From NCBI RefSeq assembly GCF_036311985.1, contig NZ_JAZDCJ010000032.1: DNA of 55,647 nt; one strand, 5' to 3'. The number at the start of each line of letters is the position of its first letter. The first letter of the stretch is position 1. The translations under genes were made by a program, and so were the position numbers. Under the pieces are notes generated by a model that saw only the letters and a program-made list of their open reading frames with translations, did no database searches and was not told where the DNA came from. Shown one piece after another: positions 53,923 to 55,647 of this stretch. Source of the DNA: JAZDCJ01 sp036311985. GTDB taxonomy: Bacteria > Actinomycetota > Actinomycetes > Actinomycetales > Micrococcaceae.

Positions 53923-54348
53923 CTACGAGCCGGCCTCGATCGCGGCCCGCGCCTGCGGATCCGAATCGTCCAGGAAGCGGCCGATCCTCTCGACCTCCTC
54001 CGCCTCGCCGATCGCCGCCGCCGCGCGGCCCAGCGCGTAGAGCGCGCGCAGGAAGCCGCGGTTGGGCTCGTGCCGCCACGGCACGGGGCCCTGGCCGCGC
54101 CAGCCGGCCTTGCGCAGGGCGTCCAGTCCGCGGTGATAGCCCACGCGGGCATAGGCGTACGACTCGACCGTGCGCCCCTCGCCGAAGGCCTCGTCCGCGA
54201 GGACGGCCCACGCCAGCGAGGACGTCGGGTGCGCGGCCGCGACGTCCACGGCCTCGTCGCCCGCCGCGAAGCGCGCGTCCACGGCCTCGTCCGCGGGGAG
54301 CAGCGTCTCCGGGATGCCGAGCAGGTTGCGTCCGAGTTCGTCGCTCAC
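53923..54348 (-). CDS. DUF3151 protein
   Basis: A 141-residue all-helical protein. NLLGIPETLLPADEAVDARF, SLAWAVLADEAFGEGRTVESYAYARVGYHRGLDALR and WRGQGPVPWRHEPNRGFLRALYALGRAA are conserved in DUF3151, an actinobacterial family almost always encoded next to fructose-bisphosphate aldolase and often purA. Function is unknown. The GTG start lies five bases after the fba stop without a clear ribosome-binding site, so translation is probably coupled to fba. Confidence 0.9.
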   Translation of the reverse strand: MSDELGRNLLGIPETLLPADEAVDARFAAGDEAVDVAAAHPTSSLAWAVLADEAFGEGRTVESYAYARVGYHRGLDALRKAGWRGQGPVPWRHEPNRGFLRALYALGRAAAAIGEAEEVERIGRFLDDSDPQARAAIEAGS

Positions 54349-54353
54349 GGCGC

Positions 54354-55376
<1,023 letters not shown>

Positions 55377-55426
55377 GCTGACTCCTGGATAGGTGGGGTG
55401 GGAGTAGACCTCATTGGCTATCCCTC

Positions 55427-55432
55427 ATCCTA
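55427..55432 (-). promoter_or_regulatory. -10 box TAGGAT of the fba promoter
   Basis: It lies about 50 bases before the fba ATG, leaving a short leader ending in CAGGAGTCAGC. No good -35 match was found. Confidence 0.4.
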
Positions 55433-55498
55433 GCGAGTCGGCGCGCACGTGGTGCGTCCCGCGTCACACCCGTGCGGGCAGGGCCCGCATCAGGAGAA

Positions 55499-55575
55499 CG
55501 CCCTCGAGTCTGCCTTGCAGATCGTTCAGCCCCAGGGCCCAAGAACCTGCACGATCTGCAAGCCAACCGAGGGCG
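55499..55575. repeat. Large intergenic cruciform
   Basis: Outer arms CGCCCTCG/CGAGGGCG and perfect inner 12-bp arms CTTGCAGATCGT/ACGATCTGCAAG enclose a 25-base loop. It may terminate a gene entering from the right edge, or be one copy of a palindromic repeat family. The rest of the 271-base interval to the window end shows no gene. Confidence 0.55.
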
Positions 55576-55647
55576 AGGCCGTCGGGGCTGCGGGGCGGGG
55601 GCCAGGGAGAGGCGGGGGCCGGGAGGTGACCTCCCCGTCCCCGGGTC

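Overview
The window is about 55.6 kb of very GC-rich DNA with dense, short-spaced genes and looks like the chromosome of an actinobacterium, most likely a Micrococcaceae member (Arthrobacter sensu lato). Supporting signs are the actinobacterial families DUF1206, DUF3151 and DUF5937-ArsR, many ATG starts 6-7 bases behind a TANNNT -10 box (leaderless mRNAs), a SorC/Smo-type polyol operon, and the actinobacterial form of the SAM-I riboswitch. No rRNA, tRNA, CRISPR array, transposase or integrase was seen.

Layout. (1) 0.35-2.75 kb: amide nitrogen use, with an AmiS/UreI channel, FmdB and formamidase FmdA. (2) 2.85-5.5 kb: an ABC-2 exporter (ATPase plus permease). (3) 5.6-11.3 kb: seven single genes, nearly all leaderless: an MpaB-type oxygenase/DUF1990 fusion, a lipoprotein, an ABM monooxygenase, a TPR protein, an MmcQ/YjbR protein, DUF1206 and a CoA-binding protein. 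(4) 11.3-18.9 kb: polyol (mannitol/arabitol) use, with binding protein and two permeases but no ATPase, a SorC-type regulator, xylulokinase and mannitol 2-dehydrogenase, sharing operators. (5) 19.0-32.9 kb and 35.6-39.0 kb: organosulfur acquisition. A seven-gene reverse operon (DszC-like, NtaA/DmoA-like, MetN, MetI, NtaA-like, DszC-like, MetQ) and a forward ssuBAC set diverge from back-to-back SAM riboswitches. An acetyl-CoA synthetase follows ssuC behind what looks like a riboswitch remnant. A third riboswitch precedes sfnG-metY-CoA-binding protein. Together these would import sulfonates and related compounds, oxidatively cleave C-S bonds, and fix sulfide onto O-acetylhomoserine when SAM is low. 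(6) 33-35.4 kb: LapA-like protein, a small unknown, an ArsR-type regulator and a histidine phosphatase. (7) 39.1-39.35 kb: a near-perfect tandem duplication of an inverted-repeat-bearing element of about 137 bp. (8) 39.5-48.97 kb: ECF sigma factor with a membrane partner, carbon-nitrogen hydrolase, FAD monooxygenase, purA with an unusual structured leader, two lower-GC unknown genes, bioB, an SDR and a TetR regulator. (9) 49-55.4 kb: SRPBCC protein, thymidine kinase, a four-gene cassette resembling a type VII-secreted glycine-zipper toxin locus, then DUF3151 and class II fructose-bisphosphate aldolase.

The strongest candidates for something undescribed are the toxin-like cassette at 50.2-53.8 kb; a short GC-rich motif (core ACGACGCCGGRGCC) scattered through intergenic DNA and inside protein linkers in several reading frames; the tandem element at 39.1 kb; and the mutually exclusive pairings in the purA leader. 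Family names are by recognition of sequence; no database search was run.
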